Shown piece after piece: positions 9,627 to 18,836 of a stretch of DNA of 64,000 nt. The stretch is from Rubritalea squalenifaciens DSM 18772 (GTDB lineage: Bacteria > Verrucomicrobiota > Verrucomicrobiia > Verrucomicrobiales > Akkermansiaceae), in NCBI RefSeq assembly GCF_900141815.1, contig NZ_FQYR01000003.1, positions 496,001-560,000 of the forward strand, given 5' to 3'. The translations under genes and the position numbers were made by a program. Below the pieces are notes generated by a model. The model saw only the letters and a program-made list of their open reading frames with translations, was not told where the DNA came from and did not search any database. The stretch's first letter is position 1; each line of letters starts with the position of its first letter.

Positions 9627-10430
9627 TCAGATGATTTTCGATTCCACGCCAAAAAATCTCTGAAAATTAGCGTTTATGTGGGAAGCTAGCGTAGCTGTAG
9701 ATGTTTGCAAATAATAGGATAATCCAGATGCAATGGAGGGGAGGTTTGCAGGGTGATTGGTATTTTCCGACATGGGGTAGGGTCTGAACTTGTCTGGTGG
9801 TGTCATGTCCGGGGCGTCAGTCTCCAGTAAGAGTCTATTTAGAGGGAGTTGAGCGAAGACTTCGCGTACTCCGGCTTTGCGTTCGGAGAGGAAGTAGCCA
9901 GAAAATGAAAAGTAGGCGCCAAGCTTGAGAAGCTCTTTGGCTGTTTCAAGTGAGCCTCCGTAAGAGTGGAGCAAAAATCCTCTTTGAGGAAGAGCATGGT
10001 TCTCAAGTAGATTCATGAGCCAGCCCCAGGCTTTCAGTACGTGAATGGAGAGGGGGAGGTTACGCTCAGCGGCCAAGGCTAGATGAAAGAGAAAGGCTTC
10101 TTCCTGAGCCTGGCGGTCAGGGTTTTTCATCCAGCGATCCAGGCCGCATTCCCCTAGGCAGGCGTCTGGATGTTTATCCAGATACTGGAGCAAGGTTTCT
10201 TTCCAGCGATCATCATGGCAGGGTGTTTTCCATGGATGAAGACCGAAAGAGGGGGTGATTAAGTCTGGGTGACGATTGGCTAGCTCGGACACTTTCGGCC
10301 AATCGTCTGGACTGGTCCCGTTAACCACACATCGAGTTATGCCAGCCTCTCGCATCGTCGTAATGATATCATCGATTTGGCCGGAGAATCTTGGGTCCTG
10401 AAGATGCAGGTGAGCGTCGGTATAGATCAC
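9627..10430 (-). CDS. TatD-family metal-dependent hydrolase
   Basis: 267-aa TIM-barrel hydrolase of the TatD DNase family. Visible metal-binding motifs are DAHLHL at residues 5-10, GLHPW, GECGLD (the metal-bridging Glu), SIHVLKAWG with a conserved His, LHSYGG, and LLLETDAPDM with the catalytic Asp. Family members are 3'-5' exonucleases or amidohydrolase-like enzymes in the cytoplasm. The start codon overlaps the mnmH stop by 4 bp (ATGA), so the two are translationally coupled. The C-terminal part (RPYPMSENTNHPANLPSIASG) matches the usual TatD ending. Exact substrate unknown. Confidence 0.9.
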   Translation of the reverse strand: MIYTDAHLHLQDPRFSGQIDDIITTMREAGITRCVVNGTSPDDWPKVSELANRHPDLITPSFGLHPWKTPCHDDRWKETLLQYLDKHPDACLGECGLDRWMKNPDRQAQEEAFLFHLALAAERNLPLSIHVLKAWGWLMNLLENHALPQRGFLLHSYGGSLETAKELLKLGAYFSFSGYFLSERKAGVREVFAQLPLNRLLLETDAPDMTPPDKFRPYPMSENTNHPANLPSIASGLSYYLQTSTATLASHINANFQRFFGVESKII

Positions 10431-11497
10431 ATAGATGAGTGTATGTGGTTTTGGATGATATTCGAAGCCAAAGATTGATAGGAGGCTGTGCTGGAATCCT
10501 CCAAAGTGTAGGAATGGGATGGCGCGGGGTAGTTGGAGTTATCCTCACCAGGCATCCTGTATGCCAAGTCGTAGTGATTCTCTAGAATGGAACGGGTGAA
10601 CTCACTCCACTGACCGTTCTTGATCAGCTCCTGCCAATGGGTGACTTGCTCACGCCCGCGAAGTCTGACTAGGTGCTCCAAGAGGGTGCTCAGTCCCTCA
10701 GGATCATCACAGAAGTGAGGATAGTCCTTAAGAAGGAGCTTTACGCGCTCATCCAGATCAAGTGCTAGGTTGATGACTTCAGATTCTGAGAGCTTCTTCC
10801 ATAGTGCGGGTGGGCAGTGGACGCAGCCGATCCGGTTACTCTCGGACTCAGTAAAGATGGCTTTTTTGGGGTCGTAGTCCTTGAGGCAATGCCAGAGGCG
10901 AGTCTCAAAGTTTTTCTGGCTGGGTTGCTCGGAAGACTTGGGGGCTCCTAATAAGGATCCTTTATGGTTGGCGAGACCCTCCAGATCCAGTACTTGAGCA
11001 CCTTGGTCACTCAGTTGATGGAGGAGTTTGGTTTTGCCGACTCCGGTGACACCCGAAAACACACGGAATTGAAGTTGTGGGTGGCTCAGGATCCGTTCCA
11101 GCTCAGCGATGACAAATTTTCTGTAGGCGCGGTAGCCGCCAGATACGATATGGGTGTTCCACCCAATGGACTGGAGGATGAACGAAAAGGAGCGAGACCG
11201 CATGCCCCCTCTCCAGCAATAGAGGAGTGGGTGATATCCAGAATCTTTGTCAGCCAAGTAGGTGGACAGGTGGTGAGCGACGTTCTTGGAGATGTAGCCA
11301 GCTCCCAGCTTGCGTGCTTCGAAGGGGTTCTTTTTGTAGATAGTGCCTACTTCCGCCCTTTCTTTACTATTCAGAGAAGGGAGGTTGATTGCACCAGGTA
11401 TGTGATCGTGCGCATATTCGTCAGGTGAACGAACATCGATAATCTCCGAGAAGCCTGATAAATCATGCGGAAAGTGGATAGACTTTAGCTGATGCAC
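10427..11497 (-). CDS. mnmH: tRNA 2-selenouridine/geranyl-2-thiouridine synthase
   Basis: 356-aa protein replacing sulfur by selenium (through a geranylated intermediate) at the wobble 2-thiouridine of some tRNAs. The N-terminal rhodanese domain (residues about 15-130) contains DVRSPDEYAHDHIPGAINLP and the catalytic loop YCWRGGMRS with Cys94. The C-terminal P-loop domain has GVTGVGKTKLL at about 149-159. Length agrees with the family. It is followed by tatD with a 4-bp overlap. The selenophosphate synthase gene selD, which supplies the selenium donor, is not in this window, so whether the pathway is complete cannot be judged here. No Shine-Dalgarno motif precedes the ATG. Confidence 0.93.
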   Translation of the reverse strand: MHQLKSIHFPHDLSGFSEIIDVRSPDEYAHDHIPGAINLPSLNSKERAEVGTIYKKNPFEARKLGAGYISKNVAHHLSTYLADKDSGYHPLLYCWRGGMRSRSFSFILQSIGWNTHIVSGGYRAYRKFVIAELERILSHPQLQFRVFSGVTGVGKTKLLHQLSDQGAQVLDLEGLANHKGSLLGAPKSSEQPSQKNFETRLWHCLKDYDPKKAIFTESESNRIGCVHCPPALWKKLSESEVINLALDLDERVKLLLKDYPHFCDDPEGLSTLLEHLVRLRGREQVTHWQELIKNGQWSEFTRSILENHYDLAYRMPGEDNSNYPAPSHSYTLEDSSTASYQSLASNIIQNHIHSSM

Positions 11498-11577
11498 GAT
11501 AATAAAAATAAGTTAGATAAAATGCGATTCTGATAGAGGGTGATGATACTACACCAATCTGACTGAATCTGGAAATG

Positions 11578-11603
11578 AAAAAGGGAGGCATGTGCCCCCC
11601 TTT
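11578..11603 (-). terminator. Terminator of the kdsB-pyrG-ridA operon
   Basis: Stem AAAGGG.GGC/GCC.CCCTTT with one mismatch and a 4-nt loop, with five T's on the minus strand (11578-11582). It lies 23 bp after the ridA-like stop. Confidence 0.8.
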
Positions 11604-11626
11604 GAATAAAAAATCTGCTAGAGAGC

Positions 11627-12082
11627 TTAGTCCTCTATTTCAACGACCATGTTGATTTCAACAGAGACATTGAGAGGGAGGGCGGCAGCTCCCATGGCTG
11701 TGCGGGAGTGCTTGCCCTTGTCCCCAAAGATCTGAACCAATAGGTCGGAGCAGCCATTGATGACTGTTGGGTGGCCGTAGAAGTCAGGTGCTGAGTTTAC
11801 AAATCCGTTTACGGTCACGATCTGTTTTACCTTGTCGAGAGAGCCGATGGCGTCTTTGACAACTGCGAGGCGATTCAGGGTGATGAGGCGAGCAGCTTCC
11901 TGGGCTGTTTCAACATCGGTGTCACTTGGCACTTTGCCAGTAAAAGTCTCTTCTACTGGAGGAATGCCTCCTGCAAGGAAAAGGAGGTTTCCGGAACGTG
12001 TGTAGTTCAGGTAGGAGCCAGCTGGTGCTGGAACTTCAGGCAGCTTGTAACCGAGTTCTTCGATGCGTGCTTCGATAGACAT
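11627..12082 (-). CDS. RidA/YjgF-family protein
   Basis: 151-aa member of the RidA superfamily, the longer subgroup with a YjgF/chorismate-mutase-like fold. Canonical RidA members deaminate reactive enamine/imine intermediates. Visible blocks are GNLLFLAGGIPP, TAQEAARLITLNRLAVVKDAIGSLDKVKQIVTVNGFVNS, and the C-terminal HSRTAMGAAALPLNVSVEI. The position where RidA proper has a catalytic Arg reads SRTAMG here. The ATG at 12082 (MSIEARIEELG) is preferred because homology starts there; an upstream ATG at 12136 would overlap pyrG. It is the last gene of the kdsB-pyrG-ridA operon, 34 bp after pyrG. The substrate is not predictable. Confidence 0.88.
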   Translation of the reverse strand: MSIEARIEELGYKLPEVPAPAGSYLNYTRSGNLLFLAGGIPPVEETFTGKVPSDTDVETAQEAARLITLNRLAVVKDAIGSLDKVKQIVTVNGFVNSAPDFYGHPTVINGCSDLLVQIFGDKGKHSRTAMGAAALPLNVSVEINMVVEIED

Positions 12083-12116
12083 AAAAATAGGTGGTGAGTG
12101 ATTAGAAGGGAGTGGA

Positions 12117-13733
12117 TTACTTCTGGGCTTGCTCAAGCGCTGCTTTTACGAAGCCTGCAAAAATCGGGTGAGGATTGTTAGGGCGTGACTGGAATTCCGG
12201 ATGGAACTGGGCTCCGATGTAGAATGGGTGATCCGGGATTTCCACGATTTCCACCAAACCTTGGTCTGCTGAGACGGAGCTGATTTTGAGACCAGCAGTC
12301 TCGATTTGCTCACGGTACGCAGGGTTAAACTCATAGCGGTGGCGGTGACGCTCAGTGATGAGTTCAGAGCCGTACAGCTCGTGTGCCTTGGTGCCTGGGA
12401 AGACTTTGGAGTCACTGGCGCCTAGACGCATGGTAGCCCCCATGTCCTTGACTCCTTGTTGCTCCTCTTGGAGGGAGATAACAGGGTGAGTCGTGTCCTT
12501 GTCAAATTCAGTGGAGTTCGCATCTGAGAGTTCACAAACGTTGCGGGCAAACTCGATGGTCGCGATTTGCATGCCGAGGCAGATACCGAAATAAGGGATC
12601 TTGTTCTCACGAGCAAACTTGGCAGCGATGATCTTGCCTTCAGTGCCTCGGTCGCCGAAACCACCCGGAATAAGGATGCCATCGATGTCCTTCAGCTGAT
12701 TGGCTGGGCCTTCTTCTTCGATTTTCTCTGCATCCACACGGATAATGTTCACGCGGGTGTCGTGCTGAGCGCCTGCGTGGACGAGTGATTCGTAGATAGA
12801 CTTATAGGCGTCTTGCAGTTCGATGTACTTACCGACGACGGCAATCCTGACCTCGTGAGTCGGGTTAATCACTCGATCAACGAAGTGGCGCCATTGCTCA
12901 AGATCCGGAGTTTCGGATTCGAGGCCGAGGCGGTCACTAACAAGGCGATCGAGCTTGTCACGACGAAGGTCGAGAGGGCACTCATAGATGGTGTGTGCCA
13001 CGTCACGGAAGGCCACTACGTTCTTGGCTTCCACGTTACAGAACATCGCGATCTTCGCGCGATTGTCCTCGTCGAGATCGTGCTCGGTACGGCAGACGAT
13101 GATGTCTGGCTGGATACCGATTTCGCGAAGCTTGGCCACGGACTGCTGGGTCGGCTTGGTCTTGATCTCGCCAGCGGCTGCGATGAAGGGAAGAAGGGTG
13201 ACGTGAATGAAGCAGACGTTGTCGCGACCAACTTCCAGGGAGAACTGACGCAGCGCCTCGAGGAAAAGGTGCCCCTCAATATCTCCAGTAGTACCACCGA
13301 TCTCAGTGATGATCACGTCAGCGTCGCTGGCCAGAGTGACTTGGCGGATACGCTCTTTGATTTCATCAGTACAGTGAGGAATGAACTGAACGGTCTTACC
13401 GAGATATTTGCCCTTACGCTCGTTACGGATGACGTTCTCAAAGACCTGGCCGGATGTCAGGTTGTTGAGGCGGGAGCACTCACAGTTGGTAAAGCGTTCG
13501 TAGTGGCCCAAGTCGAGATCGGTCTCAGCACCGTCTGCAAGTACATAGACCTCGCCATGCTGGAATGGAGACATGGTGCCCGGATCGACGTTCAGGTATG
13601 GGTCAAACTTCTGAATTAGAACGTCGAGGCCGCGGTGCTCAAGAAGAGTACCGAGGGAGGCTGCTGCAAGTCCCTTGCCCAGGGATGAGACAACGCCACC
13701 GGTGACGAAGATGTATTTGGTTGGATGGGCCAT
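12117..13733 (-). CDS. pyrG: CTP synthase
   Basis: 538-aa enzyme making CTP from UTP, ATP and glutamine. The N-terminal amidoligase domain starts [24 protein letters not shown] and includes [28 protein letters not shown]. The C-terminal class I glutamine amidotransferase domain has the nucleophile elbow FGICLGMQ (Cys) and the His/Glu pair in [11 protein letters not shown]. Length is normal for the family. It lies 11 bp after kdsB, and the pairing makes metabolic sense because KdsB consumes CTP to activate KDO. No Shine-Dalgarno motif is visible before the ATG. Confidence 0.98.
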   Translation of the reverse strand: MAHPTKYIFVTGGVVSSLGKGLAAASLGTLLEHRGLDVLIQKFDPYLNVDPGTMSPFQHGEVYVLADGAETDLDLGHYERFTNCECSRLNNLTSGQVFENVIRNERKGKYLGKTVQFIPHCTDEIKERIRQVTLASDADVIITEIGGTTGDIEGHLFLEALRQFSLEVGRDNVCFIHVTLLPFIAAAGEIKTKPTQQSVAKLREIGIQPDIIVCRTEHDLDEDNRAKIAMFCNVEAKNVVAFRDVAHTIYECPLDLRRDKLDRLVSDRLGLESETPDLEQWRHFVDRVINPTHEVRIAVVGKYIELQDAYKSIYESLVHAGAQHDTRVNIIRVDAEKIEEEGPANQLKDIDGILIPGGFGDRGTEGKIIAAKFARENKIPYFGICLGMQIATIEFARNVCELSDANSTEFDKDTTHPVISLQEEQQGVKDMGATMRLGASDSKVFPGTKAHELYGSELITERHRHRYEFNPAYREQIETAGLKISSVSADQGLVEIVEIPDHPFYIGAQFHPEFQSRPNNPHPIFAGFVKAALEQAQK

Positions 13734-13744
13734 ATGGTGAGAAG

Positions 13745-14503
13745 TTAGATAGTTGATTTGAGAATGTTTTCGATTTGGACGGCTTGTTCCGGAGTGTCCA
13801 CTCCGCCTGAGGTATCATCGGTGATGATGACTTTGATGCGGGCACCGTGCTCCAGTGCGCGCAATTGTTCGAGGGATTCAGCGACTTCAAGCGGGCTAGG
13901 AGGCCAGCTGATGAACTGCTGCAGAAAGTCTTTGCGGTAAGCGTAGATGCCTTTGTGTCTGTAGAGGGTGAGCTCAGGGCTAGCGCTCCTCTGGTAGGGT
14001 AGTGGGCTGCGGGAGAAGTAGAGGGCGTCTCCATCTTTCCTCAGGACTACTTTGACTACATTGGGATCGTGGCTCAGAGCTTCATCATCGAAGGCATTGG
14101 CGGCTGTCGCCATAGCGAGGTCTGAGTCATCAAGCAAGGCTTGAGCCAGCTCATCGATCAGTTTTGGGCAGATGAGTGGCTCATCGCCTTGAATGTTAAT
14201 GAGATGAGTTGCCTGAGGAAAATGTTCCGCTGCCTCTGCAATGCGGTCAGTTCCTGTAGGATGGTGATCCGATGTCATGACCGCCTCAGCTCCGAAAGCT
14301 TTGCAGGCCTCTAAAATACGGTCGTCATCAGTAGCGACAATGATGCTATCCAGTTTTGAGCATTCCTTACAACGTTCCCAGACATGCTGAACCAGCGGTT
14401 TTCCCGCAATTTCATGCAATGGTTTACCCGGGAAGCGGGTGGATGCCCAACGAGCTGGAATGATCCCTAAAACGAAGGTTGGAGAATCAGTTAAAGTTTC
14501 CAC
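13745..14503 (-). CDS. kdsB: 3-deoxy-manno-octulosonate cytidylyltransferase
   Basis: 252-aa enzyme coupling KDO to CTP to give CMP-KDO for lipopolysaccharide inner-core synthesis, which indicates an outer membrane with LPS. Visible motifs are [16 protein letters not shown] (nucleotide binding), ATDDDRI, the [11 protein letters not shown] stretch, NIQGDEPLI, and [14 protein letters not shown]. The annotated start is GTG at 14503 with no Shine-Dalgarno motif. It heads the kdsB-pyrG-ridA operon, 11 bp before pyrG. Confidence 0.96.
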   Translation of the reverse strand: METLTDSPTFVLGIIPARWASTRFPGKPLHEIAGKPLVQHVWERCKECSKLDSIIVATDDDRILEACKAFGAEAVMTSDHHPTGTDRIAEAAEHFPQATHLINIQGDEPLICPKLIDELAQALLDDSDLAMATAANAFDDEALSHDPNVVKVVLRKDGDALYFSRSPLPYQRSASPELTLYRHKGIYAYRKDFLQQFISWPPSPLEVAESLEQLRALEHGARIKVIITDDTSGGVDTPEQAVQIENILKSTI

Positions 14504-14603
14504 GGCGCGAGCTGCGGCAGAATAGAAAGCAGCTGCTGCCCGCGCAAGATTCTTTTAGCTTATTTTCGAAATGATTTTTTGCGTCGCTCTTATGAGTAAG
14601 TAA

Positions 14604-14846
14604 CTACATCCCTTGCTCAATGAAATCCAGTGCTTTACTGAGGCTACTCTGGGTCAGGAAATGGTTGAGCTGGGCGGGGAGGTGGCCGCGGTGTTCCTTA
14701 TGGAATGCGGTAATCGATTCACTGACTTGCTGCAATTGGCGGAGTTGCTCCTCAGGGTTTTGCTCCCTCAGTTCCTTGTTGCCGATGATGGAGAGGCGCG
14801 TTCTTAAAAGATCTGCAAGCTGCTGAAGGTCTGGTGTGGAACTCAT
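14604..14846 (-). CDS. Small helical protein of unknown function
   Basis: 80-aa, Gln/Leu/Glu-rich, soluble and mostly predicted helical (LQQLADLLRTRLSIIGNKEL, then EEQLRQLQQVSESITAFHKE). There is no signal peptide, membrane segment or cysteine. It sits 100 bp upstream of kdsB in the same direction and is divergent from the symporter gene, so it could head the kdsB transcription unit. I do not recognise a family. Coding is supported by the clean reading frame with natural codon use and by its isolated placement; a chance frame cannot be excluded. Confidence 0.6.
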   Translation of the reverse strand: MSSTPDLQQLADLLRTRLSIIGNKELREQNPEEQLRQLQQVSESITAFHKEHRGHLPAQLNHFLTQSSLSKALDFIEQGM

Positions 14847-14915
14847 TGTATAGTTAAGGAAAGTAAAGTAATTCTATCGACTTGAGTGTAAGCCCTTGCT
14901 AGGGTTCGCGGCAAG

Positions 14916-16655
14916 ATGGATAAGGCAATTCACGAGTATTTTACGCTTATCGACTGGGCCGTCATTTTTGGCTACTTGATTCTGACGACAGTTGTGGGTC
15001 ATATAATGAGGGGAAAGCAAGGCACGATACGTGATTTCTTCCTTGGAGGAAGGTCATTGCCTTGGCAGGCCGTTTGCGGTTCTATTATCGCTACTGAGAT
15101 TTCGGGAGTAACCTTTATTGGTGTTGCGGGAACACTCTTTGCACTGAAGGGGGACTTTACCTATTTATTATGGGGGATTGGTTCGGTGATCGGAAGGGTA
15201 GTCGTGGCGTTGTATTTTGTACCCAAGTACTACGAAGATGAGATTTATAGCCCGTATGACTATATGGGTAAGCGACTTGGTGTCGGCGTTAAGAAGTTGG
15301 CGACCATTGTCTTTACGGTAGGAAGTATTCTTGGACAGAGTGTTCGAGTCTTTGTTGCTGCCATTCCCCTGGAGGTTGTTACTGGGTTGCCTATTTGGAT
15401 ATGTATTATCATCATAGGGCTATTTGCCATCGGCTGGACTTTGATGGGAGGCATGAGGACGGTGATCTGGACCGATGTCATGCAGTTTGGCTTGTTTACA
15501 TTAGGGGGACTAACCGCACTGTTTTGGGTGGTCAGTTCACTGGATGGTGGATGGGCTGAATATTGGAAAGTCGCTGAACACTACGGCCGAACCAATGTTT
15601 GGGATGGTCGTTGGGGATTTGACGCGACTATGAAGTTTACATTCTGGGTGGCAATCCTTGCTGTACCGTTCCAGAACCTCACAGCCTTTGGTGTAGATCA
15701 ACTGAATGCACAGAGGATGTTCTGCTGCAAAGACGCCAAAGCTGCAGCCAAAGCTTTGATCTGGAGCTCAGCGGGACAGCTTCTAACTTTGTTGATGCTT
15801 CTGGTGGGAGCTGCATTGTTTGTGCACTATGATAAACACCCATTCGAAGCCTACGAGGGTAGGGAGGTGATGGGGATTACCAAAACATTGGATGCTGAGG
15901 CGGATGCTTTGATTGCGCAGAAAGCTTTGGATGAGGCGCCCCGTATTGGGCACCCCAGTGTGCCGCTTGAACATTTAAAACCTGGAAATGAAGGCGAGTA
16001 TGCAGATTTGGTGTCCAATGTAGCTAAGCCATCCAAGCCAGATAATGTCTTTCCGATGTGGATTGTCACTCAACTGCCAGTCGGGCTCTCAGGCCTAATT
16101 CTAGCCGGGATCTTTGCTGCTGCGATTTCGAGTCTAGACTCTATATTGGCGGCCTTGAGTCAAACTACCTTGTCCTTCATTTACCATCCTGAGGATCGAA
16201 CTGATGAAGAGTTGGAGGAGCTAAATTTGGTACATAAGTCACGCATGCTCGTGGTTATGTGGGGAATCTTACTCACCGCGTTTACACTCTTATTGGTGAT
16301 TGCAGCGCAAGGTATACCTGTAGTGCCTCTGGCGTTCGGAATGACTGCTTATACTATGGGGCCTTTACTTGCATTGTTCCTCTGTTCTCTGATGGGCAAA
16401 GGCAGTCTCCGTGGCCTGATCATTGGTGCAGTTGTTTCCTTCATGGTTACGATGTTTGGGCGCATGGATATTTGGGTTCTCGTCAAGAAAGCTGGAGTGA
16501 GTATTGATTGGTTACTCTCCTTGCCGACATACAGAATGACCTCAGGAGGAGAGCTGGAAGCAGCGTTCTGTTTCGCCTGGTTTTGGCCTCTCACGACTGT
16601 GATCACCATTACCTTTGGGTTACTTGTTCCGCGTAAACAAAAGATAAGCTACTAA
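14916..16655 (+). CDS. Sodium:solute symporter (SSS family)
   Basis: 579-aa inner-membrane transporter of the SLC5/SSS family, with about 13-14 hydrophobic segments. The N-terminal FFLGGRSLPW and the following unwound-helix region ATEISGVTFIG are typical, as are QLNAQRMFCCKDAKAA and the core signature GLILAGIFAAAISSLDS (residues about 390-406) with the sodium-site serines. A hydrophilic loop of about 75 residues (EGREVMG...PSKPDNVFP) precedes that segment. The substrate (sugar, amino acid or other) cannot be told. Monocistronic with a good terminator. Confidence 0.9.
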   Translation: MDKAIHEYFTLIDWAVIFGYLILTTVVGHIMRGKQGTIRDFFLGGRSLPWQAVCGSIIATEISGVTFIGVAGTLFALKGDFTYLLWGIGSVIGRVVVALYFVPKYYEDEIYSPYDYMGKRLGVGVKKLATIVFTVGSILGQSVRVFVAAIPLEVVTGLPIWICIIIIGLFAIGWTLMGGMRTVIWTDVMQFGLFTLGGLTALFWVVSSLDGGWAEYWKVAEHYGRTNVWDGRWGFDATMKFTFWVAILAVPFQNLTAFGVDQLNAQRMFCCKDAKAAAKALIWSSAGQLLTLLMLLVGAALFVHYDKHPFEAYEGREVMGITKTLDAEADALIAQKALDEAPRIGHPSVPLEHLKPGNEGEYADLVSNVAKPSKPDNVFPMWIVTQLPVGLSGLILAGIFAAAISSLDSILAALSQTTLSFIYHPEDRTDEELEELNLVHKSRMLVVMWGILLTAFTLLLVIAAQGIPVVPLAFGMTAYTMGPLLALFLCSLMGKGSLRGLIIGAVVSFMVTMFGRMDIWVLVKKAGVSIDWLLSLPTYRMTSGGELEAAFCFAWFWPLTTVITITFGLLVPRKQKISY

Positions 16656-16703
16656 GCCCACTTACCCATCCGGTAAACTTGTGTAAAATTATAAACTTTT
16701 TGG

Positions 16704-16735
16704 AAGCCCCTTTTTTAAAAGAAAGGGGCTTTTTT
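16704..16735 (+). terminator. Terminator of the symporter gene
   Basis: Stem AAGCCCCTTT/AAAGGGGCTT with a short A/T loop, followed by a T run (16730-16735). It lies about 50 bp after the stop codon. Confidence 0.9.
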
Positions 16736-17117
16736 GTAGATGTTTTTAACTGGGGAATAAGTGGTGAAAAGCTTGTGGTTAGTTGTTTCAAGGGGTTACG
16801 GCGTCGATGGAAATAATACTTTAGAGAAGTTAACTATCGGGGGGGTCAAGTATTAAAAAAAAATGGGCGTGGAACCCCCGTGGAAACGTTAAATTTTTTT
16901 TGGCATGCGGAGATCTTTTTAAAAAGTTTTCACCGCGCAAAAGATGTTAGTGTAAAACTTCCTCCGCTTCGCAAGGAGCAGCAGAGAGAGGCCAAGTCTC
17001 CGGACTCGAAGTAGGCGACTACGATAAGAGCGAAATGCTGTTCCCCAGGAAGCAACATATTGCAGGGAAAAACCCCTGAGGAAAGGAACATCACAAGAGC
17101 GGAAAGAAACACACCCA
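16736..17117. other. Candidate chromosomal replication origin next to dnaA
   Basis: No gene is found in 16656-17117 (462 bp). The stretch has features expected of an origin. Three DnaA-box-like 9-mers match 7 of 9 consensus positions (TGTGGTTAG at 16774-16782; TTTTCACC-containing sites at 16763-16771 on the minus strand and 16926-16934 on the plus strand). A-rich and T-rich tracts lie at 16852-16863 and 16891-16900. A CGGGGG/CCCCCG inverted repeat (16838-16845 with 16875-16880) encloses the A tract. There is no perfect TTATCCACA box, so this is a candidate based mainly on position. Confidence 0.4.
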
Positions 17118-18557
17118 ATGCAAGAAAGTACACCTCAATTAAATGGAACACTTGAAACAACCCCTACCTATGCCCCCAATGGATCACACGTCACAATCTG
17201 GAACGCCGTCGCCGAAAAATTAAAGACCCTCGTTAGCACGGATGCATTTGCCCGCTGGTTTGCCGGTGCCCAATGCTTCTCTCTCAACCAAACTGAAATC
17301 TGTATTTCCGTACCGAGTGACATTCACCAGGTGTGGATCGAGACAAACTTCATGCCCGAGCTGCAGTCTGCTGTGAGTGCTGTGCTCGAAGCCACAGTCG
17401 TAGCCCGTGTTGCTGTAGCAGGTCAGGAAGAGCTCTTTGAAGAGCGTGTCGAGAAAGTGCAGCTTCCAGGTACACAGCCAGCTCGAAAGCAGCAGCGTGA
17501 GCTTAATGATGGTCAACTCGAGAAGAAACTGAAGACGATTGGCCTCAACCCTCTGTTTAGCTTCAAGAGGTTTGTGGTCGGTCAGAACAGTGAGTTTGCG
17601 CATGCCGCGTGTACCGCTGTCGCTTCAGGAAGTGGAGTGGCCTACAATCCACTTTTCATTCATGGTGGATCCGGACTTGGTAAGACCCACCTGATGCAGG
17701 CGATCGGCCAGCGCATCGTGGATGAGAATCCTGATGCCAAGGTGGTTTACCTTACTAGTGAGAAATTCACGAATCAGTTCATTGATGCGGTGAAGAAGGG
17801 GGACTTGGAGAAATTCCGCCGCAAATACCGTAAGGCTGATGTTCTGCTCATCGATGACATCCAGTTTTTAGCCGGCAAGGAACGCTCTCAGGAGGAGTTC
17901 TTCCACACCTTCAATACTTTGTTAGATCTGCAGAGTCAGATCGTTCTCACCAGTGACCGCCCAGCGTGCGAGATCAAAAACTTTGAGCCTCGTCTCATCT
18001 CTCGTTTTGAGAGTGGACTCACTGTAGAGCTCCAGTCTCCTCGCATGGAGACACGCGTGGCTATTCTCCGTCGCAAGATGGAGGACTGGGATGTGAAGCT
18101 TTCAGATGAAGTTATCCGCTTCCTTGCTGAGAGAATTCGCAGTAACGTTCGTCGTCTCGAGGGTGCCCTCGTTAGATTGGCAACCTTTGCCTCTCTCGGT
18201 GGAAATGCTGTCGACGTTGAGCGTGCAGAGAGTCTTCTACGTGACATCCTTCGTGAAGAGGGTGCCAAGACCGTCACGATTGATTCTATCCAGAAGGTTG
18301 TTTCCGAGCACTTCGATGTACGCCTGGCTGACATGAGCAGTCGTCGTAGACCTGCGAATATCGCATTCGCTCGTCAGGTGGCTATGTACCTCAGCCGTAA
18401 GCTGACTCCTAGCTCGCTGATGGAGATCGGTGATGCCTTCGGAGGTCGTGACCACGGTACCGTGATTCACGCTGTGAAGAAAGTTGAGCAGCGCATCGAT
18501 AAAGAGGGGACTGTCCGTGATACAGTCGACCTGTTAGATGCCATGCTGCAGCGCTAG
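17118..18557 (+). CDS. dnaA: Chromosomal replication initiator protein DnaA
   Basis: 479-aa initiator. Domain I (about 15-90) binds helicase partners. A short basic linker follows, then the AAA+ domain III with NPLFSFKRFVVG, Walker A GGSGLGKTHLM, Walker B VLLIDDIQFL and sensor motif LTSDRPACEI. Domain IV contains the DNA-binding signature GRDHGTVIHAVKKV near the C terminus. Length and domain order match the family. It is followed by a strong terminator, so dnaN, 279 bp downstream, is transcribed from its own promoter or by read-through. Confidence 0.98.
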   Translation: MQESTPQLNGTLETTPTYAPNGSHVTIWNAVAEKLKTLVSTDAFARWFAGAQCFSLNQTEICISVPSDIHQVWIETNFMPELQSAVSAVLEATVVARVAVAGQEELFEERVEKVQLPGTQPARKQQRELNDGQLEKKLKTIGLNPLFSFKRFVVGQNSEFAHAACTAVASGSGVAYNPLFIHGGSGLGKTHLMQAIGQRIVDENPDAKVVYLTSEKFTNQFIDAVKKGDLEKFRRKYRKADVLLIDDIQFLAGKERSQEEFFHTFNTLLDLQSQIVLTSDRPACEIKNFEPRLISRFESGLTVELQSPRMETRVAILRRKMEDWDVKLSDEVIRFLAERIRSNVRRLEGALVRLATFASLGGNAVDVERAESLLRDILREEGAKTVTIDSIQKVVSEHFDVRLADMSSRRRPANIAFARQVAMYLSRKLTPSSLMEIGDAFGGRDHGTVIHAVKKVEQRIDKEGTVRDTVDLLDAMLQR

Positions 18558-18596
18558 TTGCTGGCCTCTTTATCTTGCTAAACCGCAATATGTTCC

Positions 18597-18632
18597 GCGC
18601 CCTTGTCAGATGACGAGGGCGCATTTTTTTTG
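18597..18632 (+). terminator. Terminator of dnaA
   Basis: An 11-bp stem GCGCCCTTGTC/GACGAGGGCGC (one G.U pair), 4-nt loop and nine T's (18624-18632). It is one of the strongest terminators in the window. Confidence 0.95.
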
Positions 18633-18836
18633 TCAGCCTCAAAAAATTAAGGAAAACGGCACAAACTGTGTACGGGTGAACTCTTCCATATATTGTGGTT
18701 GTGACGATAAAATGTGCCATATACGGCAAAAATTGGGGGTGAAGGCAAAGAATGCTTGCGTTTATAGGGCAAGAGTTCAATTTAGCTCCCGAACATCCCT
18801 CGACTTCAATCCGGGTCGATACAATGCCCATTTCTT

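Noticed and set aside
12813..13619. 268-codon open frame on the plus strand opposite pyrG
   Set aside because: It is fully antisense to a strongly conserved pyrG, has no start context, and its translated sequence shows no domain. It is a by-product of pyrG codon use.
18686..18723. Direct repeats of CCATATA upstream of dnaN, considered as an operator or iteron
   Set aside because: Only two 7-bp copies in AT-rich DNA; chance is a sufficient explanation.
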